A DNA stretch of 64,000 bases from Bacteroidales bacterium. Lineage in GTDB: Bacteria > Bacteroidota > Bacteroidia > Bacteroidales > UBA932. The stretch is from positions 1-64,000 of the forward strand of contig JAHHQP010000001.1 of assembly GCA_020026355.1 (NCBI GenBank), read 5' to 3'. Below, piece by piece: positions 1-7,543 of the stretch. A program made the translations under genes and the position numbers. A model generated the notes under the pieces. The model made no database searches and had not been told where the DNA came from. It saw only the letters and a program-made list of their open reading frames with translations. The stretch's first letter is position 1. The number at the start of each line of letters is the position of its first letter.

Positions 1-34
1 AATGCTTGTACGGGTTCAAGTCCCGTCCGGAGCA
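1..34 (+). tRNA. 3' end of a tRNA gene, probably tRNA-Leu (cut by window start)
   Basis: The first 34 bases contain a complete T arm (stem ACGGG/CCCGT around the loop TTCAAGT) followed by a 7-nt 3' acceptor strand CCGGAGC and discriminator A. No CCA is encoded. The bases before the T arm (aatgcttgt) look like the closing half of a long variable arm, which suggests a class II tRNA. With the acceptor half this points to Leu, but the anticodon is outside the window, so the isotype is inferred. The gene is the target of the island that follows. Confidence 0.85.
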
Positions 35-73
35 CAAAAGCCTCGTTACAATCGCATGTAACGAGGCTTTCTG
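23..73 (+). repeat. Direct repeat, left copy (putative attL, overlapping the tRNA 3' end)
   Basis: A 51-bp sequence (CCGTCCGGAGCA onward, through the terminator hairpin to TTTCTG) is identical to 3705-3755. It covers the last 12 bases of the tRNA and its terminator. This copy is attached to the intact tRNA tail. Duplicated tRNA 3' ends are the usual footprint of tyrosine-recombinase integration. Confidence 0.85.
37..70 (+). terminator. Intrinsic terminator of the tRNA gene
   Basis: A 14-bp perfect inverted repeat (AAAGCCTCGTTACA / TGTAACGAGGCTTT) with a 6-nt loop starts 3 bases after the tRNA and ends in a short T run. The whole hairpin lies inside the 51-bp direct repeat and recurs at 3719-3752. 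Confidence 0.8.
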
Positions 74-289
74 TTAACTTGTTAAACACAATTTCATTCC
101 CCTCCTTTCCAAACCCGAAATCTGAGTCGTCATACTCCTGTTTTTCCAATAAGTAGATATTCATAACTATTTCTGCATCTATAGAATCCTGACGTGATCT
201 TTCTTCATGTCAATATCGTTGGTACGCTATCCACCTTGCATTAAATCACTAAATATACTAACTTTACAACAAGCAAGGAATATGTAAAG

Positions 290-2467
290 ATGAGTAGAGT
301 TGCCTACTTCGCATCCAAAGATGAATTCATCAAAGATGTGATACTTAACCGTTTTATCGGCAAAATGAGAGAGGGCGCCAGATTAAATCACATCGGAGGA
401 TCTGAAAGTGAAATCCGATCGTGGCAGAACAATGCCCCAAATATTAGAAATATCCTCGAACTGAGCGGTGTTCCTAATGATATTATCGTCTCATTTGAGT
501 ATAAAGTGCCAAACGGAGGTAGGATTGACTGCATGCTCTATGGTAGAGGCAAAAATCACAAAAGTAATGTTATACACATTGAACTCAAACAATGGAGTAA
601 CGACTCTGTGCATGAAATTTATGCAAATGGAGTATTCCGCGTAGACGCATTCACAGGAGGAGCGTATCGTGCCGTATGTCATCCCTCCCAACAGGTTGCG
701 AATTATCAACAACACCTTTTGAATTTCGTTGAGGAACTAAATGACAAAGACACTAACCTTGAAGGAGTGGCTTACTGTTACAATTACAGCAGCGCTGATA
801 ATCCCCATGCCTTATATGCAGACCACTACAAAACCATATTGGAAGAAAATAATCTATATTCAGGAAATGAGATAGAAACATTGGCACAGCATATCAATAA
901 ACTCTTATGCTACGGCTCTGGATTAGAAATTTTCAATAGAATCACACATAGTAGGATTCGACCGGCCAAAACACTCCTTGATGCGGCAGCAAACATGTTC
1001 AAAGGAATCACAGAATTCTCTTTATTAGATGACCAAATCACTGCTGCAAGAACTATTTTTGCAGAAGTTCAAAAAGCAATACAATATCCAAAGAGAAAGA
1101 CTGCGATCATAGTTAAAGGAGGTCCTGGCACAGGTAAAACGGTCATCGCTCTTCATGTTCTTGCAGAAATCGCTCAACAAGGCAATGCCTTAAATATGTT
1201 CTATACCACCAGATCCAAGGCCTTACGTGAATCTCTGAAAGTTCAATTAAAAGATATCAGTTACCGTAATGGCAGAAAGAATAACGCAAGTGATTTAATT
1301 GCAAATATCTTTCAATTCAAGCCATATCATTACAAAGAAAACGAAATTGATCTTCTGCTTATAGATGAGGCTCATCGTATACAAAAGGGAGCGAACTATA
1401 TGGCAGATAGTTTTGAGGAAGAAACTTATCTTTCTCAAGTACAATCACTTTTGTATTGTTCTAAGGTCTGCGTCTTCTTTATTGATGACAATCAAGCGAT
1501 AAAAACCGAGGAGATAGGAAATTCCAGATATATCGAAGAGACTGCCCTTAATTATCACAAGACCATCCTCAACTATAAAGATAGTCCCTTTTATCAAGAC
1601 TTGCAGAAGAAAAGAAATTCTCTTGAAAAAAATTTAAAAAAAAGAGAAATTCTTATCAAGGCCAATGACATCGTGAATGATGCTGAGATTTGTAGGCTGG
1701 ATGAGAAAATTGCTGAACTCAAACGACACCTTTCCAAAGAAACCTGTCTGCACAATGTTGAAAGCCACATTGATAAAGATGTGAAAATCATTGAGATGGA
1801 ACTGAAATCACAATTCCGTTGCAATGGGTCTGACAATTATCTGGATTGGCTTGATGAAGTGCTGTATCTACCTGGAAAAGAAATTACAACGACCTTCAAT
1901 GAGGAGGAATATACCTTTAAAGTGTTTGACACCCCAGCAGATTTATACAATGCCGTTCTTTCATATGATAACGGAAAAGATGTTTCCAGAATTGCTGCAG
2001 GATATTGTTGGAGATGGTCTAAATACCCTGGAGAAAATGGAGATCTAATCAAAGATGTAAAAATTGGAAACTTTGAAATGCCTTGGGAGACAAACCTCAG
2101 TCCAGCAAGAGGAAGATTTGAAAACTTATATGCTAGTTCTGCAGATACGTGGGCAATTGAAAAAGAGGGAATCAATCAAGTTGGCTGTATTTTTTCCATA
2201 CAAGGATTTGAAATAGACTATATCGGTGTAATCTTGGGACCAGACATCAAATACGATGAAGAAAATGATCGTTTAATAGGTGTACCAGGAAAAAACATAG
2301 CTGTCAGCTCGCCAGATCCAGAAATCTACACTAAGCATATCAGAAATGCATATAGAGTCTTGATGTCTAGAGGTAAAAAAGGATGTATGATTTATTGCAC
2401 TGACCCTAATGTATCTGCCTTCATCCGAAAGAGTTTAAAACAACACCGATCGGAAATCAAGATTTAA
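290..2467 (+). CDS. PD-(D/E)xK nuclease-helicase, DUF2075 / Schlafen group 3 helicase family
   Basis: The 725-aa protein appears to join two enzymes. The N-terminus carries a PD-(D/E)xK-like signature (GGRID near residues 76-80, IELK near 97-100), typical of restriction-type nucleases. The second half is a superfamily 1-type helicase: Walker A GGPGTGKT near residue 277, Walker B LLLIDEAHR near 355, and a late arginine-containing motif (RVLMSRGKKG) near the end. The helicase half matches the DUF2075 (Schlafen group 3 helicase) family, and this combination resembles the staphylococcal anti-phage enzyme Nhi in architecture. Residues about 440-510 are Lys/Glu-rich and probably helical. The gene is A/T-rich and is the first gene of the tRNA island. 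An antiviral role is inferred from architecture and context. A near-match -7 box (TAACTTTA, 259-266) lies upstream. Confidence 0.8.
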   Translation: MSRVAYFASKDEFIKDVILNRFIGKMREGARLNHIGGSESEIRSWQNNAPNIRNILELSGVPNDIIVSFEYKVPNGGRIDCMLYGRGKNHKSNVIHIELKQWSNDSVHEIYANGVFRVDAFTGGAYRAVCHPSQQVANYQQHLLNFVEELNDKDTNLEGVAYCYNYSSADNPHALYADHYKTILEENNLYSGNEIETLAQHINKLLCYGSGLEIFNRITHSRIRPAKTLLDAAANMFKGITEFSLLDDQITAARTIFAEVQKAIQYPKRKTAIIVKGGPGTGKTVIALHVLAEIAQQGNALNMFYTTRSKALRESLKVQLKDISYRNGRKNNASDLIANIFQFKPYHYKENEIDLLLIDEAHRIQKGANYMADSFEEETYLSQVQSLLYCSKVCVFFIDDNQAIKTEEIGNSRYIEETALNYHKTILNYKDSPFYQDLQKKRNSLEKNLKKREILIKANDIVNDAEICRLDEKIAELKRHLSKETCLHNVESHIDKDVKIIEMELKSQFRCNGSDNYLDWLDEVLYLPGKEITTTFNEEEYTFKVFDTPADLYNAVLSYDNGKDVSRIAAGYCWRWSKYPGENGDLIKDVKIGNFEMPWETNLSPARGRFENLYASSADTWAIEKEGINQVGCIFSIQGFEIDYIGVILGPDIKYDEENDRLIGVPGKNIAVSSPDPEIYTKHIRNAYRVLMSRGKKGCMIYCTDPNVSAFIRKSLKQHRSEIKI

Positions 2468-2552
2468 ATCCAGTTTATGCACGGCCCCATTGATCTGAGA
2501 AGAATTCTTGCCATCATTCGACGATGCTCATTTTGCAAAATTATCGCAAAAA

Positions 2553-2570
2553 GGTTGTAACACTACAACC
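2553..2570. promoter_or_regulatory. Inverted repeat upstream of fic, possible operator
   Basis: GGTTGTA-ACAC-TACAACC is a perfect 7-bp inverted repeat with a 4-nt spacer. It sits about 18 bp upstream of the -7-like box at 2589-2596, where the -33 element of the fic promoter would fall. It lacks a T run, so an operator is more likely than a terminator. Function is inferred. Confidence 0.4.
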
Positions 2571-2588
2571 ATATTAAAGATATTTTGC

Positions 2589-2596
2589 TATTTTTG
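2589..2596 (+). promoter_or_regulatory. -7 box of the fic gene (TATTTTTG)
   Basis: TATTTTTG matches the Bacteroidota -7 consensus TAnnTTTG and ends 16 bases before the fic start codon. No good -33 TTTG is seen at the expected distance. Confidence 0.45.
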
Positions 2597-2612
2597 TTGA
2601 AAAATAGAGAAT

Positions 2613-3680
2613 ATGAGGTATTTGACTCTGAAGAAAGCCATCGATGCATGGTGCGCTCTGCAGCCTTTGTCTGAAAAGGACAAGGACAGATTGAGCCGTC
2701 GTTTTACGGTGGATTTCAACTATAACAGCAACCATATTGAAGGAAATACACTAACCTATGGCCAGACTGAAATCCTTCTGCTTTTCGGCAAGGTCATCGG
2801 GGAAGCTGACCTTCATGATGTACACGAGATGGCTGCCAGTAACCTGGGGCTTTGCATGATGAAAGATGCAGCAGCTTTAAAAGACATACCATTGACCCAG
2901 AATTTCATACGTAACCTTCACAAGACATTGTTACGCGACGATTATACGGTCTATCGTGATTTACCAAACGGTGTACAGACACAGTATGTGATTCATGCAG
3001 GGCTGTATAAGACCAGACCTAACAGTGTCATTACGAGATATGGGAACAGATTTGATTATGCATCACCTGAAGAGACACCTGCGCTGATGGCTGATCTTGT
3101 GGAATGGTACAATGAAGCTGAAAAATCAGGAAAATTGTCACCAGTAGAACTGGCTGCATTGTTTCATTACAGATATATTCGCATCCACCCATTTGAAGAC
3201 GGAAACGGGCGTATCGCGCGACTGATGGTGAATTTCATTCTCGCTCGCCATGATTACCCGATGATAGTAATCCGAAGTCGTAAGAAGAATGAATATATAG
3301 AGGCTTTGCACCAGACAGACCTGGAAATCGGTCCTGTTCCAAGCGATGGAGCTCACGCTGGAATCAAGGATATCCGTCCGTTCCTGAAGTATTTCAACGA
3401 TTTGGTCGCTACAGAAGTCTATCAGGATGTTCTGTTTGTAAGTGAGAAAAATGAAAATGTCTGGTGGTATGATGGAGAAAAGATTTCTTTCCGTTCACCT
3501 AACTATACGAAAATATTGAATGCTATGCGTTCCCAACCCGTATTGACACTTCTGGAAATGAAGGAAATAACCGGCATCAGCATAGCTGCGATCCAGAAAC
3601 TGCTAAATCATTTGCTGGAGAAAAGGTATGTTGAAAAAGGGACTCAAGATGGGAGTTGGAGAGTATATCTTACTCACTGA
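2613..3680 (+). CDS. Fic family protein, class II autoinhibited type
   Basis: The 355-aa protein has a perfect Fic catalytic loop HPFEDGNGRIAR at residues 192-203. The catalytic His is H192, and the GNGR segment binds the phosphates of ATP, so AMP transfer to a hydroxyl-bearing target is expected. Upstream, SNHIEGN at 39-45 fits the inhibitory motif (S/T)xxxE(G/N) of class II Fic proteins, with E43 as the residue that would block ATP. The C-terminal 70 residues look like a winged helix, suggesting DNA binding or autoregulation. It is the second gene of the tRNA island and has its own predicted promoter with an inverted repeat. Target protein unknown. A toxin, defence effector or regulatory role is possible. 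Confidence 0.88.
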   Translation: MRYLTLKKAIDAWCALQPLSEKDKDRLSRRFTVDFNYNSNHIEGNTLTYGQTEILLLFGKVIGEADLHDVHEMAASNLGLCMMKDAAALKDIPLTQNFIRNLHKTLLRDDYTVYRDLPNGVQTQYVIHAGLYKTRPNSVITRYGNRFDYASPEETPALMADLVEWYNEAEKSGKLSPVELAALFHYRYIRIHPFEDGNGRIARLMVNFILARHDYPMIVIRSRKKNEYIEALHQTDLEIGPVPSDGAHAGIKDIRPFLKYFNDLVATEVYQDVLFVSEKNENVWWYDGEKISFRSPNYTKILNAMRSQPVLTLLEMKEITGISIAAIQKLLNHLLEKRYVEKGTQDGSWRVYLTH

Positions 3681-3704
3681 TGTTTCATGAATGGACGACA
3701 GATT

Positions 3705-3755
3705 CCGTCCGGAGCACAAAAGCCTCGTTACAATCGCATGTAACGAGGCTTTCTG
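3705..3755 (+). repeat. Direct repeat, right copy (putative attR)
   Basis: Identical over 51 bp to 23-73. Here the tRNA part is only the last 12 bases (acceptor 3' strand and discriminator), with unrelated sequence before it, so this copy is the duplicated scar rather than a tRNA gene. Confidence 0.85.
3719..3752. terminator. Duplicated tRNA terminator, also serves rubrerythrin operon
   Basis: Second copy of the 14-bp stem hairpin. Read on the minus strand it lies just downstream of the rubrerythrin stop and ends in TTTTG, so it can end that operon as well as plus-strand transcription from the island. Confidence 0.7.
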
Positions 3756-3780
3756 ATTATTTCACGAGGGTGAACGACTA

Positions 3781-4320
3781 CTAGTAGTTCGTTGCACGGA
3801 TCATGAAGAAGCTCTTAGGATGCTTGCAGACCGGGCAGATTTCCGGAGCCTTCTTGCCGACTACGATGTGACCGCAGTTGGAGCACTCCCAGATCATTTC
3901 CTGATCTCTGGAGAAGACGATTCCGTCTTTCACGTTCTGGAGCAGTCTGCGGTAACGTGCTTCGTGCTCTTTCTCGATAGCACCTACTTTCTCGAAGAGG
4001 GCTGCGATATCCTTGAACCCTTCCTCTCTGGCTGTAGCTGCGAACTCAGCATACATGTCAGTCCACTCATAGTACTCGCCTTCAGCTGCATCGAGAAGAT
4101 TTTCCTCGGTGGTAGGGATCTCGCCGTTGTGGAGGAGCTTGAACCAGATCTTTGCGTGCTCCTTCTCGTTGTTAGCGGTTTCCTCGAACAGATTTGCGAT
4201 CTGTACAAAACCGTCCTTCTTTGCTTTTGCAGCGTAATAAGTATACTTGTTTCTTGCCTGAGATTCTCCGGCGAATGCAGCCTGAAGATTAGCTTCTGTC
4301 TTTGAACCTTTCAATTCCAT
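3781..4320 (-). CDS. rbr: Rubrerythrin
   Basis: A 179-aa non-haem iron protein that reduces hydrogen peroxide in anaerobes. The N-terminal four-helix diiron domain shows the paired ligands (AGESQARNKY, ETANNEKEH and EKEHEARY segments). The C-terminus is a rubredoxin-type FeS4 domain with two CxxC motifs (CSNCG and CPVC) that passes electrons to the diiron site. Length is normal for the family. It is the last gene of a minus-strand unit with guaA and a small winged-helix gene, 35 bp behind the latter. The convergent end next to a tRNA terminator is where the island was inserted. It suggests an anaerobic lifestyle with oxidative-stress defence. Confidence 0.95.
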   Translation of the reverse strand: MELKGSKTEANLQAAFAGESQARNKYTYYAAKAKKDGFVQIANLFEETANNEKEHAKIWFKLLHNGEIPTTEENLLDAAEGEYYEWTDMYAEFAATAREEGFKDIAALFEKVGAIEKEHEARYRRLLQNVKDGIVFSRDQEMIWECSNCGHIVVGKKAPEICPVCKHPKSFFMIRATNY

Positions 4321-4355
4321 AATTGTAAGCCTTTATTTGAATGATACATAAAAAA

Positions 4356-4532
4356 TTATTTTGCCTGCCATTTGCACCGGACCGGTGAGAAGATCTTCTC
4401 TTCTTTCTTGAGGACGGCCATCGCCTTGTCCACTTCTTTCTTGTCCAGTCCAGTTTCCTTTGCAAGCGTCGTAGCATTGACAGGAGCATCCAGCTCCTTC
4501 ATCTTGCTGAATACGATCTCTACTGTTTCCAT
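4356..4532 (-). CDS. Small winged-helix-like protein next to rubrerythrin
   Basis: A 58-aa protein with the pattern of one winged helix (ATTLAKETGLDKKEVDKAM recognition region, then a Lys-rich wing). The start chosen is the internal ATG giving METVEIV. An in-frame ATG 12 codons earlier would overlap the end of guaA by 10 bases and adds no domain-like residues. The gene lies between guaA and rubrerythrin with small gaps, so it is probably co-transcribed. Small HTH proteins of this kind are often DNA-binding regulators, but there is no direct evidence here for a target. Function unassigned. Confidence 0.65.
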   Translation of the reverse strand: METVEIVFSKMKELDAPVNATTLAKETGLDKKEVDKAMAVLKKEEKIFSPVRCKWQAK

Positions 4533-4558
4533 TGGTCTGAATTTAAGATCAATTGAAC

Positions 4559-5866
4559 TTATTCCCACTCGATGGTTGCGGATGGCTTCGGAGAGAGGTC
4601 ATAGCAGACACGGTTCACGTTCGGAACTTCCTTGAGGATCCTGTCGGTGATTTTCATGAGCACCGGCCATTCGAGCTGTTCTACGGTAGCCGTCATCGCA
4701 TCGACGGTATTGACCGCGCGGATGATTACCGGCCAGTCGTAGGAACGGGCATTGTCGCGCACGCCGACAGACTTGAAGTCAGGAACAATGGTGAAGTACT
4801 GCCATACCGTCTTGTCCAGACCGGCCGCCTGGAATTCTTCACGCAGGATGGCATCGGACTCACGAAGGGCTTCGAGACGGTCACGGGTGATCGCTCCAAG
4901 GCAACGGACACCGAGTCCAGGTCCTGGGAACGGCTGACGGAAGACCATTTCATACGGAAGGCCGAGTTCCAGACCGCAGGCGCGCACTTCGTCTTTGAAA
5001 AGCTGACGGAGCGGCTCCACGAGCTCGAACTGGAGATCTTCCGGAAGGCCACCTACATTATGGTGGGATTTGACACATTTCGCTGTTTTCGTACCGCTTT
5101 CAACGATATCCGGGTAAATGGTGCCCTGGCCGAGGAATTCGATGCCATCGAGCTTGCGGGCCTCTTCCTCGAAAACTCGGATGAACTCGCCGCCGATGAT
5201 CTTACGTTTCTGCTCAGGATCCGCTACGTTCTCCAGTTTGCTGAGAAAACGGTCTGTAGCGTCCACATAGATGAGGTTGGCGCTGAGCTGATGACGGAAG
5301 ACATCCACTACAGCCTCGGACTCTCCTTTACGCATGAGACCATGGTTCACATGCACGCAGTAGAGGTTGTTTCCGATCGCTTTGAGCAAGAGAGCGGCAA
5401 CGACGGAGCTGTCAACACCGCCGGAAAGGGCCAGCAGGACTTTCTTGTCACCGACCTGACGTCTGATCAGTTCGACCTGGTCGTTCACGAAGTTCTTCAT
5501 GTTCCAGTTAGCCTCTGCCTTGCAGGTATCGAAGACGAATGATCTGACTGCTTCCTTGATTGCCTCCTCATCTGCACCGAACTCCGGAAGTTTCGTTCCG
5601 CAGAGTGCCTTGTCATGACCTGCTGCAATGACCGGGAAACCTGCCTCGTAGATTTCAGGACGGACATCGATGGCAACACCGTCAATGATGTTGTTCGGAC
5701 CTCCGTTGATGATGACGCCTTTCACGTTCGGCAGTGCCTTCAGTTCAGCGGCGGTGATGTCATGCGGGTAAATTTCACTGTAAACGCCCAATGCGCGGAT
5801 GGCTCTGGCTACCACAGTATTCTCATGGCTACCCAGATCCAGGATGACAATCATGTCTTGTTTCAT
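4559..5866 (-). CDS. guaA: GMP synthase with truncated glutaminase domain
   Basis: GuaA converts XMP to GMP using ATP and ammonia. The synthetase half is intact: the PP-loop SGGVDSS is at residues 148-154, followed by the conserved C-terminal dimerisation region (QPFPGPGLGVRCLG, ending PSATIEWE). The N-terminal amidotransferase half is abnormal. The protein has 435 residues instead of about 510, and the PP-loop comes some 80 residues early. The region that should hold the nucleophile (GICYG) reads AAGHD near 81-85, so the Cys is replaced by Gly83, and the segment with the catalytic His and Glu is missing. The frame is open throughout, so this is not an obvious frameshift. It probably uses free ammonia or a separate glutaminase. 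First gene of a unit with the winged-helix gene and rubrerythrin. Confidence 0.9.
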   Translation of the reverse strand: MKQDMIVILDLGSHENTVVARAIRALGVYSEIYPHDITAAELKALPNVKGVIINGGPNNIIDGVAIDVRPEIYEAGFPVIAAGHDKALCGTKLPEFGADEEAIKEAVRSFVFDTCKAEANWNMKNFVNDQVELIRRQVGDKKVLLALSGGVDSSVVAALLLKAIGNNLYCVHVNHGLMRKGESEAVVDVFRHQLSANLIYVDATDRFLSKLENVADPEQKRKIIGGEFIRVFEEEARKLDGIEFLGQGTIYPDIVESGTKTAKCVKSHHNVGGLPEDLQFELVEPLRQLFKDEVRACGLELGLPYEMVFRQPFPGPGLGVRCLGAITRDRLEALRESDAILREEFQAAGLDKTVWQYFTIVPDFKSVGVRDNARSYDWPVIIRAVNTVDAMTATVEQLEWPVLMKITDRILKEVPNVNRVCYDLSPKPSATIEWE

Positions 5867-5945
5867 AGCTGATACGAATTAAATTTTGATTGTGCGAATT
5901 TACGCAAATTCTTGAAAAATAGAGGGCTTATCTGAAAAACTATAC

Positions 5946-5976
5946 GAAAAAAACCGGATCAGAAATCTGACCCGGT
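5946..5976 (-). terminator. Terminator of the L16-L17 ribosomal operon
   Basis: On the minus strand an 11-bp stem (ACCGGGTCAGA / TCTGATCCGGT, one G-T pair, 2-nt loop) is followed by seven T. It lies 45 bp after the rplQ stop codon. Confidence 0.9.
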
Positions 5977-6020
5977 CCATTATCCTATTCCGGAAAATCC
6001 GGAAAATCCTTTGCAGGAAA

Positions 6021-6506
6021 TTACTCTGCGTCTGCTGCAGGTGCCTCTGCTGCCGGAGCCTCCTCTGCAGGAGCTTCAGCTGCTTTCTTAGCACGGCTAC
6101 GGCGAGTAGTTGCCTTCTTCTCCTTAGGAGCGGAAGCGAGAGCTGCCTCGTTGAAGTCAACGAGCTCGATGAGTGCCATCTCTGCGCCATCACCCTGTCT
6201 GAAGCCAGTCTTCAACACGCGAGTGTATCCACCTGGACGATCAGCGATTTTAGGAGCGATAGTACGGAACAACTCGGTAACAGCCTCTTTGTTCTTCAGG
6301 TAGCTGAAAACAACACGACGGGAGTTAGTTGAATCGTCCTTGGACTTGGTGATAAGCGGTTCAATGTAAACTTTCAAAGCTTTAGCCTTAGCTGTCGTAG
6401 TCTCGATTCTCTTGTGGAGGATAAGAGCGTTAGCCAAGTTAGCGAGGAGAGCTTTACGGTGACCACTCTTGCGGCCAAGGTGATTAAATGCTTTATTGTG
6501 CCTCAT
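6021..6506 (-). CDS. rplQ: Ribosomal protein L17
   Basis: Large-subunit protein near the peptide exit tunnel. The first about 120 residues follow the family (MRHNKAFNHLGRKSGHRKAL start, GGYTRVLKTG segment). The total is 161 aa because of a C-terminal tail that is Lys/Arg-rich and then almost only Ala, Glu and Pro. Such tails are common in Bacteroidota and are probably disordered. Last gene of the operon, 2 bp behind rpoA and just before a strong terminator. Confidence 0.97.
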   Translation of the reverse strand: MRHNKAFNHLGRKSGHRKALLANLANALILHKRIETTTAKAKALKVYIEPLITKSKDDSTNSRRVVFSYLKNKEAVTELFRTIAPKIADRPGGYTRVLKTGFRQGDGAEMALIELVDFNEAALASAPKEKKATTRRSRAKKAAEAPAEEAPAAEAPAADAE

Positions 6507-6508
6507 AA

Positions 6509-7516
6509 CTATACTGTCTTTTTCTTAGGTTCAATATTATACTTTGTAACATCCATTCCGAATGAGAGTTTGTGTTCCTCGATCAGGAGATCGATCTCGT
6601 TCAATGACTTTCTACCGAAGTTTCTGAATTTCATCAACTCAGATCTTGAGTAGGAAACGAGGTCAGCGAATGTATCGATTTCCGCAGCTTTCAGACAGTT
6701 GTATGCCCTTACGGACAGACCCATGTCGGAAAGTTTGGTCAGAAGCAGGTGTCTCATATGCAATGACTCCTCATCCAATTCCTTGGAATCAGCCTCTACT
6801 GCACTTTCAAGAGAAAGTTTCTTGTCGTCAGTGAAGAGCTTGAAGTGGTAGATGAGAATGTTTGCAGCCTCCTGAAGAGCTACGTTAGGAGTGATCGATC
6901 CGTCAGTCACGATTTCCAGGTTGAGCTTTTCGTAGTCGGTCTTCTGCTCTACACGCCAGTTCTCTACAGTCCAGTTGACGTTCTTGATCGGAGTATAGAT
7001 GGCATCGATCGGAATGGTTCCGATCGGTGTGTTCTCATCTCTGCTCTCATCAGCTGGAACGAAACCACGTCCCTTGCCGATCGTGAGAGTGATCTCCAAC
7101 TTGACGGCTGGTTCAAGAGTACAGATGTGAAGTTCAGGGTTCAACACCTTGAAAGAAGACAATCCTTTGGAAATATCCTCTGCGGTAAACTCCTGCTTAC
7201 CACTGATCACAATGTTTGCTACCTCTGAATCTACAGTCTCCACCATTCTCTTGAATCTGACCTGTTTAAGGTTGAGGATGATGTCCTGCATTCCCTCAAT
7301 CACACCGGGGATAGGAGCGAACTCCTGATCCACACCGGAAATCTTGATTGAAGTGATAGCAAAACCTTCCAGAGAAGACAGCAGGATGCGACGAAGGGCG
7401 TTTCCGATAGTCTGTCCGTATCCAGGCTCCAATGGTCTGAACTCGAAACGGCCTACCGTATCAGTTCCTTCAAGCATAATGACTTTGTCTGGTTTCTGAA
7501 ATGCTAAGATTGCCAT
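6509..7516 (-). CDS. rpoA: RNA polymerase alpha subunit
   Basis: A 335-aa subunit that nucleates assembly of core RNA polymerase. The N-terminal dimerisation domain shows RFEFRPLEPGYGQTIGNALR. The C-terminal helix-hairpin-helix domain (LSVRAYNCLKAAEIDT, then the RNFGRKSLNEI segment) contacts activators and upstream DNA. Normal length. It lies between rpsD and rplQ as in most bacteria, so polymerase and ribosome supply are co-regulated. Confidence 0.98.
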   Translation of the reverse strand: MAILAFQKPDKVIMLEGTDTVGRFEFRPLEPGYGQTIGNALRRILLSSLEGFAITSIKISGVDQEFAPIPGVIEGMQDIILNLKQVRFKRMVETVDSEVANIVISGKQEFTAEDISKGLSSFKVLNPELHICTLEPAVKLEITLTIGKGRGFVPADESRDENTPIGTIPIDAIYTPIKNVNWTVENWRVEQKTDYEKLNLEIVTDGSITPNVALQEAANILIYHFKLFTDDKKLSLESAVEADSKELDEESLHMRHLLLTKLSDMGLSVRAYNCLKAAEIDTFADLVSYSRSELMKFRNFGRKSLNEIDLLIEEHKLSFGMDVTKYNIEPKKKTV

Positions 7517-7543
7517 ATTCGTTTCTATTTAAGGTGTTAATGA

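Larger units (their letters stand above)
23..3755. mobile_element. tRNA-integrated genomic island, about 3.68 kb, without integrase
   Basis: The segment lies between two identical 51-bp direct repeats made of a tRNA 3' tail plus terminator, so it has the architecture of an element integrated at a tRNA gene. It holds two plus-strand genes, a nuclease-helicase and a Fic protein. Both, the first strongly, are richer in A/T than the ribosomal and housekeeping genes beyond 3781. No recombinase, transposase or relaxase frame is visible. It may therefore be a non-autonomous cargo element, a deletion remnant, or one mobilised in trans. Confidence 0.7.

Noticed and set aside
23..3755. The 51-bp repeat considered as two terminators placed by chance
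   Set aside because: Identity extends beyond the hairpin into the last 12 bases of the tRNA, which chance terminators would not share. Assembly error cannot be excluded without reads.
4553..5542. Plus-strand frame of 329 codons over guaA
   Set aside because: Antisense shadow of guaA. Considered because guaA is truncated, but it shows no glutaminase or other motif.
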